Below are positions 1-8,947 of a stretch of 64,000 nucleotides of DNA, one piece after another (positions within the stretch are counted from its first letter, which is position 1; the number at the start of each line of letters is the position of its first letter). The DNA is from Streptomyces zhihengii (GTDB lineage: Bacteria > Actinomycetota > Actinomycetes > Streptomycetales > Streptomycetaceae): contig NZ_JAFEJA010000001.1 in NCBI RefSeq assembly GCF_016919245.1, forward strand, positions 3,196,001 to 3,260,000, in the 5' to 3' direction. The notes under the pieces were generated by a model that did no database searches, was not told the DNA's origin, and saw nothing but the letters and a program-made list of their open reading frames with translations. Position numbers and translations under genes: made by a program.

Positions 1-606
1 GAGTACACCGTCCTCACCGGAGCGCTCGACACCGCCGTCTCCGGGCGGATCGCCGCCGTGGAGGCGGCCGACCCTGAGGGGGCCGGCGCCCTGCGCGCGG
101 ACGTCCTGTTCCCGGTCCGCCAGAAGCACCAGGACCTGCTCACCCAGCTCGCCGTCTGCGCCCAGGGGTACCTGGCGATGGACGTCGTGCGGCGCAACAA
201 CGACGAACTCGTCAAGGGCGTGGACCGGGCCGCCACCACCACGGTCTCCGCGCTGCGGATCGCGGTGATGCTGGCGTCCGCGCTGGAGAGCCAGCGCCGG
301 GTCGCCGCGCAGGTCGACACGCTCCGGTCGACGACCGAGGAACTGGTCCGGGGCAACGCGGAGATGCTCGCCACCCAGAGCGGCGGGATCCAGCGCATCG
401 CGGCGGACCCGGCGGTCGGCGCCGAGACGCTGCGCTCGGCCTTCCAGCAGATCTACCGGACCCTCGACGCGATCGACGCGTACAGGGCCGAGGCCGCCGA
501 GTCGATGGCGGCCACCGTGGAGTCGCTCGCCGGTGAGCTGCGGACCGCGAGCGGGTATCTGGAGCGGACCCGTGCGGCGGACCCGGCCGACGGCGGTGCG
601 TCATGA
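1..606 (+). CDS. Toxic anion resistance protein, TelA family (5' end outside window)
   Basis: The reading frame is open from base 1, so the start lies upstream; 201 residues are visible. The segment GVDRAATTTVSALRIAVML and the preceding PVRQKHQDLLTQLAVCAQGY are hallmarks of the C-terminal half of TelA/KlaA proteins, first linked to tellurite and other toxic-anion resistance but common in Streptomyces without proven substrate. It looks cytoplasmic and helical, with no signal or membrane segment in the visible part. Its TGA stop overlaps the ATG of the next gene (ATGA, 603-606), implying translational coupling with the VWA lipoprotein. The family call is firm; the physiological role is not established. 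Confidence 0.85.
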   Translation, partial: EYTVLTGALDTAVSGRIAAVEAADPEGAGALRADVLFPVRQKHQDLLTQLAVCAQGYLAMDVVRRNNDELVKGVDRAATTTVSALRIAVMLASALESQRRVAAQVDTLRSTTEELVRGNAEMLATQSGGIQRIAADPAVGAETLRSAFQQIYRTLDAIDAYRAEAAESMAATVESLAGELRTASGYLERTRAADPADGGAS

Positions 607-2246
607 GCCGCCGCGCCCTGGCGGGCGTGCTGCGGCGGGCGGTCCGTCCGCCGGGCCGCGTCCGCGCCGGGGAGCCGCGGCCGGCGCGGCGCCCGGCCGT
701 CGCCGCCGCCGTGCTCGGGCTCGCGCTGCTCGCCGGGTGCACCGGCGCGGACGGCGGTGGCGGGGACGGCGACCGGGAGGGGCAGGGCCCGCCCGTCACC
801 CTGCGGGTGCTGGCCTCCAGCGAACTTCAGGACATGCTCCCGGTGCTGGAGGAGGCGCGCCGGGCCACCGGGGTCTCTGTGTCGCCGACCTGGAGCGGCA
901 CCCTCGACGCCGTCGAGGAGGTGGCGTCGGGCCGGGCCGACGGGAAGTACGACGCGGTGTGGCTGTCCTCCAACGACTATCTGCGGCTGCGGCCCGGCAT
1001 CGCCGGGCGGCTGAGCAGCGAGACGGCCGTCATGACGTCCCCGGTCGCCGTCGGGGTGCGCGAGGAGACGGCGAAGCGGCTGGGCTGGAAGGACGGCGAG
1101 GTGACCTGGTCGCGGATCCACCGCGCGGTCGCCGACGGGGAGCTGACCTACGGGATGACCGACCCGGTGCGCTCCAACTCCGGTTTCGCCGCCCTGGTCT
1201 CCGTCGCCTCGGGTCTGTCCGGCGCGCAGTCGGCGCTCACCGACGCCGACGTGGCGAAGGCCACGCCCCGGCTGAGGGAGTTCTTCGCCGGGCAGCGGCT
1301 CACCTCCGGGTCCTCGGGGTGGCTGGCCACCGCGTACACCCGGCGCACCACGGTGGACGCGCTGGTCAACTACGAGTCGGTGCTGCTGTCCATGAACCGC
1401 GACGACGGGGCCGGGCTCACGGTCCTGCGGCCGAAGGACGGAGTGGTCACGGCCGACTACCCGTTCACCCTGCTGACCTCGGCCCCGGCCGGGCAGCGGG
1501 AGGCGGGGCGGCGGCTCACCGCGTATCTGCGCGGGGCCGGGGCCCAGCGGGAGATCACCGCGCGGACGCTGCGCCGGCCGGTCGCCGTCGGGGTGGCGCC
1601 GGACGGCCGGCTCGGCTCCGGGCAGCGGCGCGAACTGCCGTTCCCCGGCACCCGGTCGGTCGCCGACGGGCTGCTGGAGGCGTACGACAACCGGCTGCGG
1701 CGGCCGTCGCGCACGGTGTACGTGCTGGACACCTCGGGCTCGATGCACGGTGACCGGCTGGACCGGCTGAAGGCGGCGCTCACCGGGCTCACCTCCGACT
1801 TCCGCGACCGGGAGGAGGTGACGCTGATGCCGTTCGGTTCGGCGGTCAAGCAGGTGCGCACCCACACCGTGGACCCGGCGCGCCCCGGTACCGCGCGGGA
1901 GGCGATCCGCGCGGACGCCGAGGCGCTCACCGCGCAGGGCGAGACGGCGATCTTCGGCAGTCTGCGGGAGGCGTACGAGCATCTCGGCGACGGGACCGGC
2001 GCGTTCACCTCGGTGGTGCTGATGACCGACGGGGAGAACACCGCGGGGCCGCGGGCCGCCGACTTCGGCGCGTACTACCGGGCGCTGCCGGCCGGGCGCC
2101 GTGAGACGCCGGTCTTCCCCATCGTCTTCGGCGACTCCGACCGGCGGGAGCTCCAGGACATCGCGGCGCTGACCGGCGGCAGGGTCTTCGACGCGACGGC
2201 CGGTTCGCTGGACGGGGCCTTCGGGGAGATCCGTGGCTATCAGTAG
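603..2246 (+). CDS. Lipoprotein with substrate-binding-like domain and C-terminal VWA domain
   Basis: The 547-residue protein has a long arginine-rich N-terminus, a hydrophobic stretch and a lipobox (LLAGC, about residues 43-47), so it should be a lipoprotein on the outer face of the membrane. Residues about 60-350 look like a periplasmic-binding fold of the extracellular solute-binding type (LRVLASSELQDMLP opening, YDAVWLSSNDYL). A von Willebrand factor A domain starts near residue 370 with the MIDAS motif D376-x-S378-x-S380 and MTDGEN around D476. The gene is coupled to the TelA gene upstream (ATGA) and overlaps the next gene by 14 bases. The fusion suggests an envelope adhesion or complex-assembly role; the ligand is unknown. 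Confidence 0.8.
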   Translation: MSRRALAGVLRRAVRPPGRVRAGEPRPARRPAVAAAVLGLALLAGCTGADGGGGDGDREGQGPPVTLRVLASSELQDMLPVLEEARRATGVSVSPTWSGTLDAVEEVASGRADGKYDAVWLSSNDYLRLRPGIAGRLSSETAVMTSPVAVGVREETAKRLGWKDGEVTWSRIHRAVADGELTYGMTDPVRSNSGFAALVSVASGLSGAQSALTDADVAKATPRLREFFAGQRLTSGSSGWLATAYTRRTTVDALVNYESVLLSMNRDDGAGLTVLRPKDGVVTADYPFTLLTSAPAGQREAGRRLTAYLRGAGAQREITARTLRRPVAVGVAPDGRLGSGQRRELPFPGTRSVADGLLEAYDNRLRRPSRTVYVLDTSGSMHGDRLDRLKAALTGLTSDFRDREEVTLMPFGSAVKQVRTHTVDPARPGTAREAIRADAEALTAQGETAIFGSLREAYEHLGDGTGAFTSVVLMTDGENTAGPRAADFGAYYRALPAGRRETPVFPIVFGDSDRRELQDIAALTGGRVFDATAGSLDGAFGEIRGYQ

Positions 2247-2839
2247 CGGGGCGCTGCGCTACGCCGGGTCGCGGAAGAACCTGACCGGCTCGGCGCTCGG
2301 CCTGGTGGGTCTGGGGCTGACGTTCACCGGACTCGCGGGCGCCTACTGGCCGTTCGTGGTGGCGGGGCTCTACGGGGCGGGCGCGCTGCTCGCGCCGCCG
2401 GAGCGGCCGCCCGCGCCCGTCTTCCCGGCTCCGGCCGAGCATCCGGACGCGCTGCGCGAGGACCTCGCCGCGCTGCGGGCCCATCTGGCGTCGGCCGGTC
2501 TGCCCGCCCCGGCGCGGGCCGGTCTCGACGAGCTGACCGGGCTGTTCGCCGCGCTGCTCGCGCCGGGCTGGACGGCCGAGGTGCTGATCGCGGACCCGGA
2601 GGCGATGCACACGCTCCGCAGGGCGGTCCGGCAGGACGTGCCGGAGGCGGTGGACGCCTATCTGCGGACCCGGTGGTGGACGCGGGCCGGGCGGGGACGG
2701 GGCGGTGCGTCATCTGGACCGCCAGGTGGCGGCGCTGCGCGCGGAGGCCGGGAGCCTGGCGGCCGCGGTGCACGAGGCGGCGGCGCGGCGCCAGGAGATC
2801 CACACCCGCTACCTGGAGGAGCGCGGCGGGCGCGGGTGA
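2233..2839 (+). CDS. Small membrane protein, frameshifted near its 3' end
   Basis: A GTG start at 2233 follows a good ribosome site (GGGGAG, 5 bases upstream) and lies inside the end of the VWA gene. Two adjacent hydrophobic segments (about residues 18-52) are followed by a helical, Ala/Leu-rich cytoplasmic part. Around 2675-2702 the meaningful frame changes: the frame that starts at 2233 becomes Gly/Arg-rich low-complexity sequence running into antisense pckG, while the frame one base further on continues a plausible helical tail (HLDRQVAALRAEAGSL to the TGA at 2837-2839). One extra G in the GGGG/GGGGCGG runs explains it. The intact product would be about 200 residues. Sequencing error and true mutation cannot be separated here. 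Function unknown; likely a partner of the TelA and VWA proteins. Confidence 0.6.
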
Positions 2840-2858
2840 GCGGCCGGGAACGGCGGAA

Positions 2859-2885
2859 GGCCCCGGAGCGGTGTGCTCCGGGGCC
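2859..2885. terminator. Hairpin between the convergent TelA/VWA operon and pckG
   Basis: A perfect 11-bp stem (GGCCCCGGAGC / GCTCCGGGGCC) with a 5-base loop (GGTGT), flanked by AA on the left and TTT on the right, lies in the short gap between convergent genes. It is well placed as a bidirectional transcription terminator. Confidence 0.8.
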
Positions 2886-2900
2886 GTTTGCCGACCGGGG

Positions 2901-4724
2901 TCAGCCCAGGCGTGCGACGAGGGAGCGGTACTCGTCCCACAGCTCCGCGGGCGTGTGGTCGCCGAAGGTGTTGAGGTGCTCGGGGACCAGGGCGGCCTCC
3001 TCGCGCCAGACCTCGGTGTCGACCTTGAGCAGGAAGTCGAGGTCGTCGTCGGAGAGGTCGAGGCCGTCGGTGTCGAGCGACTCGCGGGTCGGCAGGACGC
3101 CGATCGGGGTCTCGACGCCCTCGGCGCTGCCGTCCAGGCGCTCCACGATCCACTTCAGCACGCGGCTGTTCTCGCCGAAGCCGGGCCACACGAACTTGCC
3201 CGCGTCGTTCTTGCGGAACCAGTTGACGTAGTAGATCTTGGGCAGCTTGGCGGCGTCGGCCGAGGCGCCGACCTTGACCCAGTGGGCCATGTAGTCGCCC
3301 ATGTTGTAACCGCAGAACGGCAGCATGGCGAAGGGGTCGCGGCGCAGCTCGCCGACCTTGCCCTCGGCGGCGGCGGTCTTCTCGGAGGCGACGTTGGCGC
3401 CGAGGAAGACACCGTGGTTCCAGTCGAAGGACTCGGTGACCAGCGGGACGGCCGAGGCGCGGCGGCCGCCGAAGAGGATCGCCGAGATCGGCACGCCCTT
3501 CGGGTCCTCCCACTCGGGCGCGGCGATCGGGCACTGCGAGGCCGGCACGGTGAAGCGGGCGTTGGGGTGGGCGGCCGGGGTGTCGGACGCGGGCGTCCAG
3601 TCGTTGCCCTTCCAGTCCGTCAGGTGGGCGGGCGCCGTCTCGGTCATGCCCTCCCACCAGATGTCGTTGTCGTCGGTGAGGGCGACGTTGGTGAAGACGG
3701 CGTTGCCCCAGAGCGTCTTCATGGCGTTGGCGTTGGTGTGCTCGCCGGTGCCGGGCGCGACGCCGAAGAAGCCGGCCTCCGGGTTGATCGCGTAGAGGCG
3801 GCCGTCCTCGCCGAAGCGCATCCAGGCGATGTCGTCGCCGATGGTCTCGACCGTCCAGCCGGGGATCGTCGGCTCCAGCATGGCGAGGTTGGTCTTGCCG
3901 CAGGCGGACGGGAACGCGGCGGCGATGTAGCGGGACTCGCCCTGCGGCGGGGTCAGCTTGAGGATGAGCATGTGCTCGGCCAGCCAGCCCTCGTCGCGGG
4001 CCATGACGGAGGCGATGCGCAGGGCGTAGCACTTCTTGCCGAGCAGGGCGTTGCCGCCGTAGCCGGAGCCGAAGGACCAGATCTCACGGGTCTCGGGGAA
4101 GTGCGAGATGTACTTGGTGGAGTTGCACGGCCACGGCACGTCCTGCTCGCCCTCGGCGAGCGGGGCGCCCAGCGTGTGCACGGCCTTGACGAAGAAGCCG
4201 TCGTCGCCGAGCTCGTCGAGGACGGGCTGTCCCATGCGGGTCATGGTGCGCATGGAGACGGCGACGTAGGCGGAGTCGGTGATCTCGACGCCGATGGCGG
4301 AGAGCGGGGAGCCGAGCGGGCCCATGCAGAAGGGCACGACGTACATCGTGCGGCCCTTCATGGAGCCGCGGAAGACGCCCTTCTCACCGGCGAAGATCTC
4401 CTTCATCTCCGCGGGGGCCTTCCAGTGGTTGGTCGGGCCCGCGTCCTCCTCCTTCTCGGAGCAGATGAAGGTCCGGTCCTCGACGCGCGCGACGTCGGTC
4501 GGGTCGGAGGCCGCGTAGTACGAGTTCGGGCGCTTGACGGCGTCCAGTTTCCGGAACGTGCCCTTGGCCACCAGCTCCTCGGCGAGGCGCTCGTACTCCG
4601 CCTCCGAGCCGTCGCACCACACGATGCGGTCGGGCTGGGTGATCGCCGCGATCTCGTCGACCCAGCGGATCAGTTCCTGGTGGTTGGTCGGGGCGGTGCC
4701 GGGAGCCGCGTTGTCGCGCGCCAC
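2901..4724 (-). CDS. pckG: Phosphoenolpyruvate carboxykinase (GTP)
   Basis: The 607-residue product catalyses oxaloacetate + GTP to phosphoenolpyruvate + CO2 + GDP, the entry step to gluconeogenesis, in the cytoplasm. The GTP-type family is clear from the P-loop FPSACGKTN with the reactive cysteine C275 and lysine K277, from [17 protein letters not shown] upstream, and from FGGRR and the C-terminal NWFRK segments. Length matches the family (about 600). The GTG at 4724 is chosen because GGAG lies 7 bases upstream and the family's N-terminal sequence begins there; longer upstream starts give non-homologous sequence. The gene is monocistronic, ending at the hairpin at 2859-2885. Confidence 0.97.
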   Translation of the reverse strand: MARDNAAPGTAPTNHQELIRWVDEIAAITQPDRIVWCDGSEAEYERLAEELVAKGTFRKLDAVKRPNSYYAASDPTDVARVEDRTFICSEKEEDAGPTNHWKAPAEMKEIFAGEKGVFRGSMKGRTMYVVPFCMGPLGSPLSAIGVEITDSAYVAVSMRTMTRMGQPVLDELGDDGFFVKAVHTLGAPLAEGEQDVPWPCNSTKYISHFPETREIWSFGSGYGGNALLGKKCYALRIASVMARDEGWLAEHMLILKLTPPQGESRYIAAAFPSACGKTNLAMLEPTIPGWTVETIGDDIAWMRFGEDGRLYAINPEAGFFGVAPGTGEHTNANAMKTLWGNAVFTNVALTDDNDIWWEGMTETAPAHLTDWKGNDWTPASDTPAAHPNARFTVPASQCPIAAPEWEDPKGVPISAILFGGRRASAVPLVTESFDWNHGVFLGANVASEKTAAAEGKVGELRRDPFAMLPFCGYNMGDYMAHWVKVGASADAAKLPKIYYVNWFRKNDAGKFVWPGFGENSRVLKWIVERLDGSAEGVETPIGVLPTRESLDTDGLDLSDDDLDFLLKVDTEVWREEAALVPEHLNTFGDHTPAELWDEYRSLVARLG

Positions 4725-4980
4725 GATTGCTCCTAAGTGAGGGGTTTGTAGGTTGTTGCCCCGTGGGGGCTGCGACCCGGACGCTTCGTAGGCGCTCATC
4801 CGGTGCCGACCGCACTCATCTGATGATCGGCGTCGGACGCCCATATGTCCAGAGGGCCTCTCACCTGAGCATGCCCATCTGTGCGTGAGGATCGCCACAT
4901 GTGCGGGCGTGTCGCGCCGGGCAGGTGAGCGCCGCCACACGGCTCCCGTCGCCTACGGTCGCGTAGGTAACATTCCGGCT

Positions 4981-5658
4981 ATGACGTCAGCCGCACTCGA
5001 AGCGACCGAGAACGCCCTCCAGCAGGTCAAGCCCCGGCTCCGCGGCTGGCTCCACGCGGGCATGTTCCCCGCCGCCCTGGTGTCCGGAATCGTGCTGACC
5101 GTCCTCGCCGACTCGACCCGCGGCCGGATCGCCTGCGGCATCTTCGCCCTCACGGCCTGCCTGCTGTTCGGCGTGAGCGCGGTCTACCACCGCGGCACCT
5201 GGGGCCCGCGGGCGACCGCCGTGCTGCGCCGGCTCGACCACGCCAACATCTTCCTGATCATCGCCGGCACCTACACCCCGCTCACCCTGCTCCTGCTCCC
5301 CGACTCCACCGGGCGGGTCCTGCTGTGGGCGATCTGGGCGGCGGCCGCGGCGGGCATCGCCTTCCGGGTGTTCTGGGTCGGCGCCCCTCGCTGGCTGTAC
5401 ACGCCCTGCTACATCGCGATGGGCTGGGCGGCGGTCTTCTTCCTCCCCGACTTCATGCGCAAGGGTGGCATCGCCGTGCTCGTGCTGGTCGTCGTCGGCG
5501 GTCTGCTCTACAGCGCCGGCGGCGTGATCTACGGGATGAAGCGCCCCAACCCCTCGCCGCGCTGGTTCGGCTTCCACGAGGTCTTCCACTCGCTCACGCT
5601 GGCCGCCTTCGTCGTGCACTACGTGGGCATCTCGCTCGTCGCCTACCAGCACTCCTGA
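4981..5658 (+). CDS. Hemolysin III / PAQR-family membrane protein (TrhA-like)
   Basis: A 225-residue protein with seven predicted membrane helices. Family motifs are present: SAVYHR after the second helix, LDHANIFLIIAGTYTP in the third, and HEVFH near the C-terminus; these Ser, His and Asp residues form the metal site of PAQR/hemolysin-III proteins. Bacterial members (TrhA) have been tied to membrane energetics and lipid homeostasis; haemolysis is a historic name. No good ribosome site precedes the ATG at 4981. A TAACAT about 8 bases upstream could be a -10 box of a leaderless transcript. It is divergent from pckG across a 256-base gap. Confidence 0.88.
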   Translation: MTSAALEATENALQQVKPRLRGWLHAGMFPAALVSGIVLTVLADSTRGRIACGIFALTACLLFGVSAVYHRGTWGPRATAVLRRLDHANIFLIIAGTYTPLTLLLLPDSTGRVLLWAIWAAAAAGIAFRVFWVGAPRWLYTPCYIAMGWAAVFFLPDFMRKGGIAVLVLVVVGGLLYSAGGVIYGMKRPNPSPRWFGFHEVFHSLTLAAFVVHYVGISLVAYQHS

Positions 5659-5821
5659 GCCGCCCCGCGGCACCGGCGGGCCCCGCATGCGCCCGCGGGC
5701 CGGGCACCGCCTCAAAGGACGGCGGAATCAGCCCCGTCGACCCGGGCGCCGGGCGGGTCCGATCTGATGTAATCGCCTCTTGACGACCCCGCGGGGGCGG
5801 GGTCAGAGGCGGGGGGCGGCG

Positions 5822-8800
5822 TTGCAAGCGCTGGATGCGGCAGATCCGCGGCAGGTGGGGCGGTATCGGATCCTCGCGCGCCTGGGCGCGGGCGGCATGG
5901 GCCGGGTGTACCTGGGGCGTTCCACCAGCGGCCGGATGGTCGCCGTCAAGGTGGTGCGCGACGAACTGGCGGGGGAACCCGACTTCCAGCGACGCTTCGC
6001 CCGCGAGGTGGAGGCGGCCCGCCGGGTCACCGGCTTCTTCACCGCGGCCGTGGTCGACGCCGACCCGACCGGGTCCCCGGCCTGGCTGGCCACCGCCTAC
6101 GTCCCCGGGCTGCCGCTCGACGAGGCGGTACGCGCCCACGGGGCGTGGCCCCGGCCCTCCCTGCTCGTCCTCGGCGCCGGACTGGTCGAGGCCCTGGAGG
6201 CCATCCACGCGGCCGGGCTGATCCACCGCGACCTGAAGCCGTCGAACGTGCTGCTCTCCGGCGACGGCCCCCGGGTGATCGACTTCGGCATCTCGATCGT
6301 CGCCGAGGCGAGCGCCCTGACGCAGACGGGCATGGTGATCGGCACCCCCGGCTTCATGTCGCCGGAACAGGTGATGGGGCAGAGCGTCGGGCCCGCGAGC
6401 GACGTGTTCTCGCTGGGCGCGGTGCTGGCCTTCGCCGGCACCGGGACGAGCCCCTTCGGCACGGGCGCCGCCCACTCGGTGAACTTCCGCGCCGTCTACC
6501 AGGACCCCGAGCTCCAGGGCCTGCCGCCGGACACGGACTTCGTCCGGCGGTGCCTGCACAAGGACCCGGCGCAGCGGCCCGCGCTCCCCGAACTGCTCGC
6601 GGAGTTCGGACGGCTGCTCCCCGACACGGGCGGCCACACCCTCGCGGGCGGACTGCCCGAGGCGATGAACTGGCTCCCCGCCGCCGTGGCCTCGGCCGTC
6701 GCCGGCCGCGACGGGAGCGCCCTTCCCGTGCCCGCGTCCGACCCCCGGATCGACCTGGGCAAGCGCCCCGGGGAGCGGACGCCCGCCCCGCGTCCGGCCC
6801 CCGCGGCGGACCCCGCCCCGGCGCCGGGCCCCGTCCCGGACGCGGCTCCCGCCGACGCGACCCCGCCGCCTCCCTCCCCCGCCGTCGCGACCCCGCCGCC
6901 CGGCCCCTCGGCGGGGACCACGCCCGCGCCCTGGCCCGGCACCACCCGGGCGCAGGGCGATCCGGCGCCGCCGTCGCCGCCGCCCTCCTTCCCCCCGCCG
7001 TCGGTCCCGCCGCACCTGGTGAGCGGGCCGGTGACCCCGTACCCGGCGTCGCCGAAGCGCCCCGGCGCCGACGGCCCCGCCCGCGCCCGCCGCCGGATCG
7101 CGGCGATCGCCCTCACCGTGGCCCTGGTCGCCGGCGGCGGCGTCACGGGTGTGGTGCTGAAGATGCGGGCCGACGACAAGAAGGAGCAGACGCAGGGACA
7201 GGGCGACGGCAAGGGCGACGCCACCCCGGCGAAGGGCTTCGACGCCGCCGTCGGGCACGTCGTCAACGCCTCCGACAAGAAGGGCGGCACGCTGCGGCTG
7301 GTCAGCTCCCAGGACGCCGACTCCTGGGACCCGGCCCGCTCCTACTACGGGTGGGTCTGGAACATGCAGCGCCTCTACACCCGCACGCTGCTGACCTACG
7401 CGCCCGAGCCCGGCGGCAAGGGCCTCGAACTCGTCCCCGACCTGGCCGAGGCCCAGCCCGAGGTGTCCTCCGACGGCCGGACGTACACCCTCACCCTGCG
7501 CTCCGGTCTGACCTACGAGGACGGCTCCCCGATCACCTCCGCCGACGTGAAGTACGGCATCGAGCGGGTCTTCGCCCAGGACGTCCTCTCCGGCGGGCCG
7601 ATCTACCTCGTGGAGAAACTGGACCAGGACCAGAACTACCCCGGCCCCTACCGGGGCGGCTCGACGGGGCTGAAGTCGGTCGAGACGCCGGACGACCGGA
7701 CGATCGTCTTCGAGCTGGCCGAGGCCGACTCCCAGTTCCCCTATCTGCTCACCCTGGGCGCGACGGCCCCCGTCCCCCGGGCGAAGGACACCGGGAAGGA
7801 CTACGGGGCGAAGCCCGTCTCCTCGGGCCCCTACCGGTTCGAGAGCTACGAGCCGGGGCAGCGGCTCCTCCTCGTCCGCAACGAGAAGTGGGACGCCGCC
7901 ACGGACCCGCTGCGCAAGGCGCTGCCGGACGAGGTCGAGCTGACCGTCACCAGCGACCCGGAGGCGGCCGACGCGCGGCTGCTCGCGGGCGACGCCGACC
8001 TCGAAGCCTCACAGACCGGTCTCTCCCAGCAGTCGGTCATCAAGGTCCTCGGGGACGAGAAGCTGAAGGCCGACGCGGACAACCCCCACAGCGGCTACCT
8101 CCGCATGGTCACGATGGTCTCGAAGACCGCTCCGCTGGACAACGCGGACTGCCGCAAGGCGCTGGTGTACGCGACCGGCACGGACAATCTGCGGTCGGCG
8201 CGCGGCGGTCCGTCGTTCGGCTCGCTGCACGGCAACACGCTGCCGCCGACGCTGCTGGGCGCGGACTCCTACGACCCGTTCGGCGTGGCGAAGGGCAAGC
8301 AGCAACTCGACAAGGCCGCCGAGGCGCTGAAGGCGTGCGGGAAGCCCGACGGCTTCACCGTGAAGGCGGCCGTGCGCGGCGAGAACGTCAAGGACGTGAC
8401 CGTGGCGACCGCGCTCAGGAACCAGCTCAAGGCGGCCGGCATCACCCTGGAGATCGAGGAGTTCGACGACTTCGGGGCCTACTACAACCTGATCGGCTCG
8501 CCCTCCACGCAGAAGAAGAAGAACATCGGCGTGCTGATCCTGGGCTGGGGCGCCGACTACCCGACGGGCGCGGGCTTCCTCCAGCCCCTGGCCGACAGCC
8601 GCCAGCTCCGGCCGAGCGGCAACTCCAACTACGCCCAGATCGAGGACCCCCGGATCGACGAGCTGTTCGACAAGGCGGCGGCCGAGACCGACCGGGCCGC
8701 GGCGGGCCGGATCTACCAGGAGATCAACCACAAGGTCACCGACGGGGCGTACTACCTGCCCGTCGTCGCCGACAAGACGGTCGCCTACCGCAACCCGCGG

Positions 8801-8872
8801 CTGACCAACGTCTACGTCCACCAGGCGTTCAACCTGATCGACATCCAGGCCCTGGGCACCGGCGGCTCCTGA
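5822..8872 (+). CDS. Serine/threonine protein kinase fused to extracytoplasmic oligopeptide-binding (SBP family 5) domain
   Basis: The product has three parts. Residues about 13-270 form a Hanks-type kinase: glycine loop LGAGGMGRVYLG, K43, HRDLKPSN with D137 and N142, DFG at D154, SPE instead of APE. A Pro/Ala-rich linker (about 310-415) leads to one membrane segment (about 423-447, after RRR). Beyond it, residues about 480-1016 are a complete family-5 solute-binding domain like OppA/DppA (GGTLRLVSSQDADSWDP opening, ILGWGADYPTGAGFLQP near the end). It should therefore sense an extracellular peptide-like ligand with the kinase inside. The TTG at 5822 is preferred because kinases of this type start just before DPRxIGRYRI and a G-rich site lies upstream; a TTG at 5780 would add 14 residues. 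No permease genes are adjacent, supporting a receptor role rather than transport. Confidence 0.9.
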   Translation: MQALDAADPRQVGRYRILARLGAGGMGRVYLGRSTSGRMVAVKVVRDELAGEPDFQRRFAREVEAARRVTGFFTAAVVDADPTGSPAWLATAYVPGLPLDEAVRAHGAWPRPSLLVLGAGLVEALEAIHAAGLIHRDLKPSNVLLSGDGPRVIDFGISIVAEASALTQTGMVIGTPGFMSPEQVMGQSVGPASDVFSLGAVLAFAGTGTSPFGTGAAHSVNFRAVYQDPELQGLPPDTDFVRRCLHKDPAQRPALPELLAEFGRLLPDTGGHTLAGGLPEAMNWLPAAVASAVAGRDGSALPVPASDPRIDLGKRPGERTPAPRPAPAADPAPAPGPVPDAAPADATPPPPSPAVATPPPGPSAGTTPAPWPGTTRAQGDPAPPSPPPSFPPPSVPPHLVSGPVTPYPASPKRPGADGPARARRRIAAIALTVALVAGGGVTGVVLKMRADDKKEQTQGQGDGKGDATPAKGFDAAVGHVVNASDKKGGTLRLVSSQDADSWDPARSYYGWVWNMQRLYTRTLLTYAPEPGGKGLELVPDLAEAQPEVSSDGRTYTLTLRSGLTYEDGSPITSADVKYGIERVFAQDVLSGGPIYLVEKLDQDQNYPGPYRGGSTGLKSVETPDDRTIVFELAEADSQFPYLLTLGATAPVPRAKDTGKDYGAKPVSSGPYRFESYEPGQRLLLVRNEKWDAATDPLRKALPDEVELTVTSDPEAADARLLAGDADLEASQTGLSQQSVIKVLGDEKLKADADNPHSGYLRMVTMVSKTAPLDNADCRKALVYATGTDNLRSARGGPSFGSLHGNTLPPTLLGADSYDPFGVAKGKQQLDKAAEALKACGKPDGFTVKAAVRGENVKDVTVATALRNQLKAAGITLEIEEFDDFGAYYNLIGSPSTQKKKNIGVLILGWGADYPTGAGFLQPLADSRQLRPSGNSNYAQIEDPRIDELFDKAAAETDRAAAGRIYQEINHKVTDGAYYLPVVADKTVAYRNPRLTNVYVHQAFNLIDIQALGTGGS

Positions 8873-8882
8873 GACACCGCGG

Positions 8883-8924
8883 CACCGGGCCCGGCGCACC
8901 CCGCGGGGTGTGCCGGGCCCGGTG
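8883..8924. terminator. Long hairpin between convergent kinase and copper-oxidase genes
   Basis: CACCGGGCCCGGC pairs with GCCGGGCCCGGTG and the intervening bases (CACCCCGCGGGGTG) also fold, giving a nearly continuous palindrome of about 42 bases. It sits between the stop of the kinase fusion at 8872 and the stop of the minus-strand gene at 8948, consistent with a bidirectional terminator. Confidence 0.75.
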
Positions 8925-8947
8925 GTGTCCGGTCCGGGCGCGGGCGG

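Noticed and set aside
2670..2705. Programmed ribosomal frameshifting in the small membrane gene
   Set aside because: No slippery heptamer or downstream pseudoknot was apparent and the same kind of single-G change occurs in the SARP gene, so indel or sequencing error is simpler.
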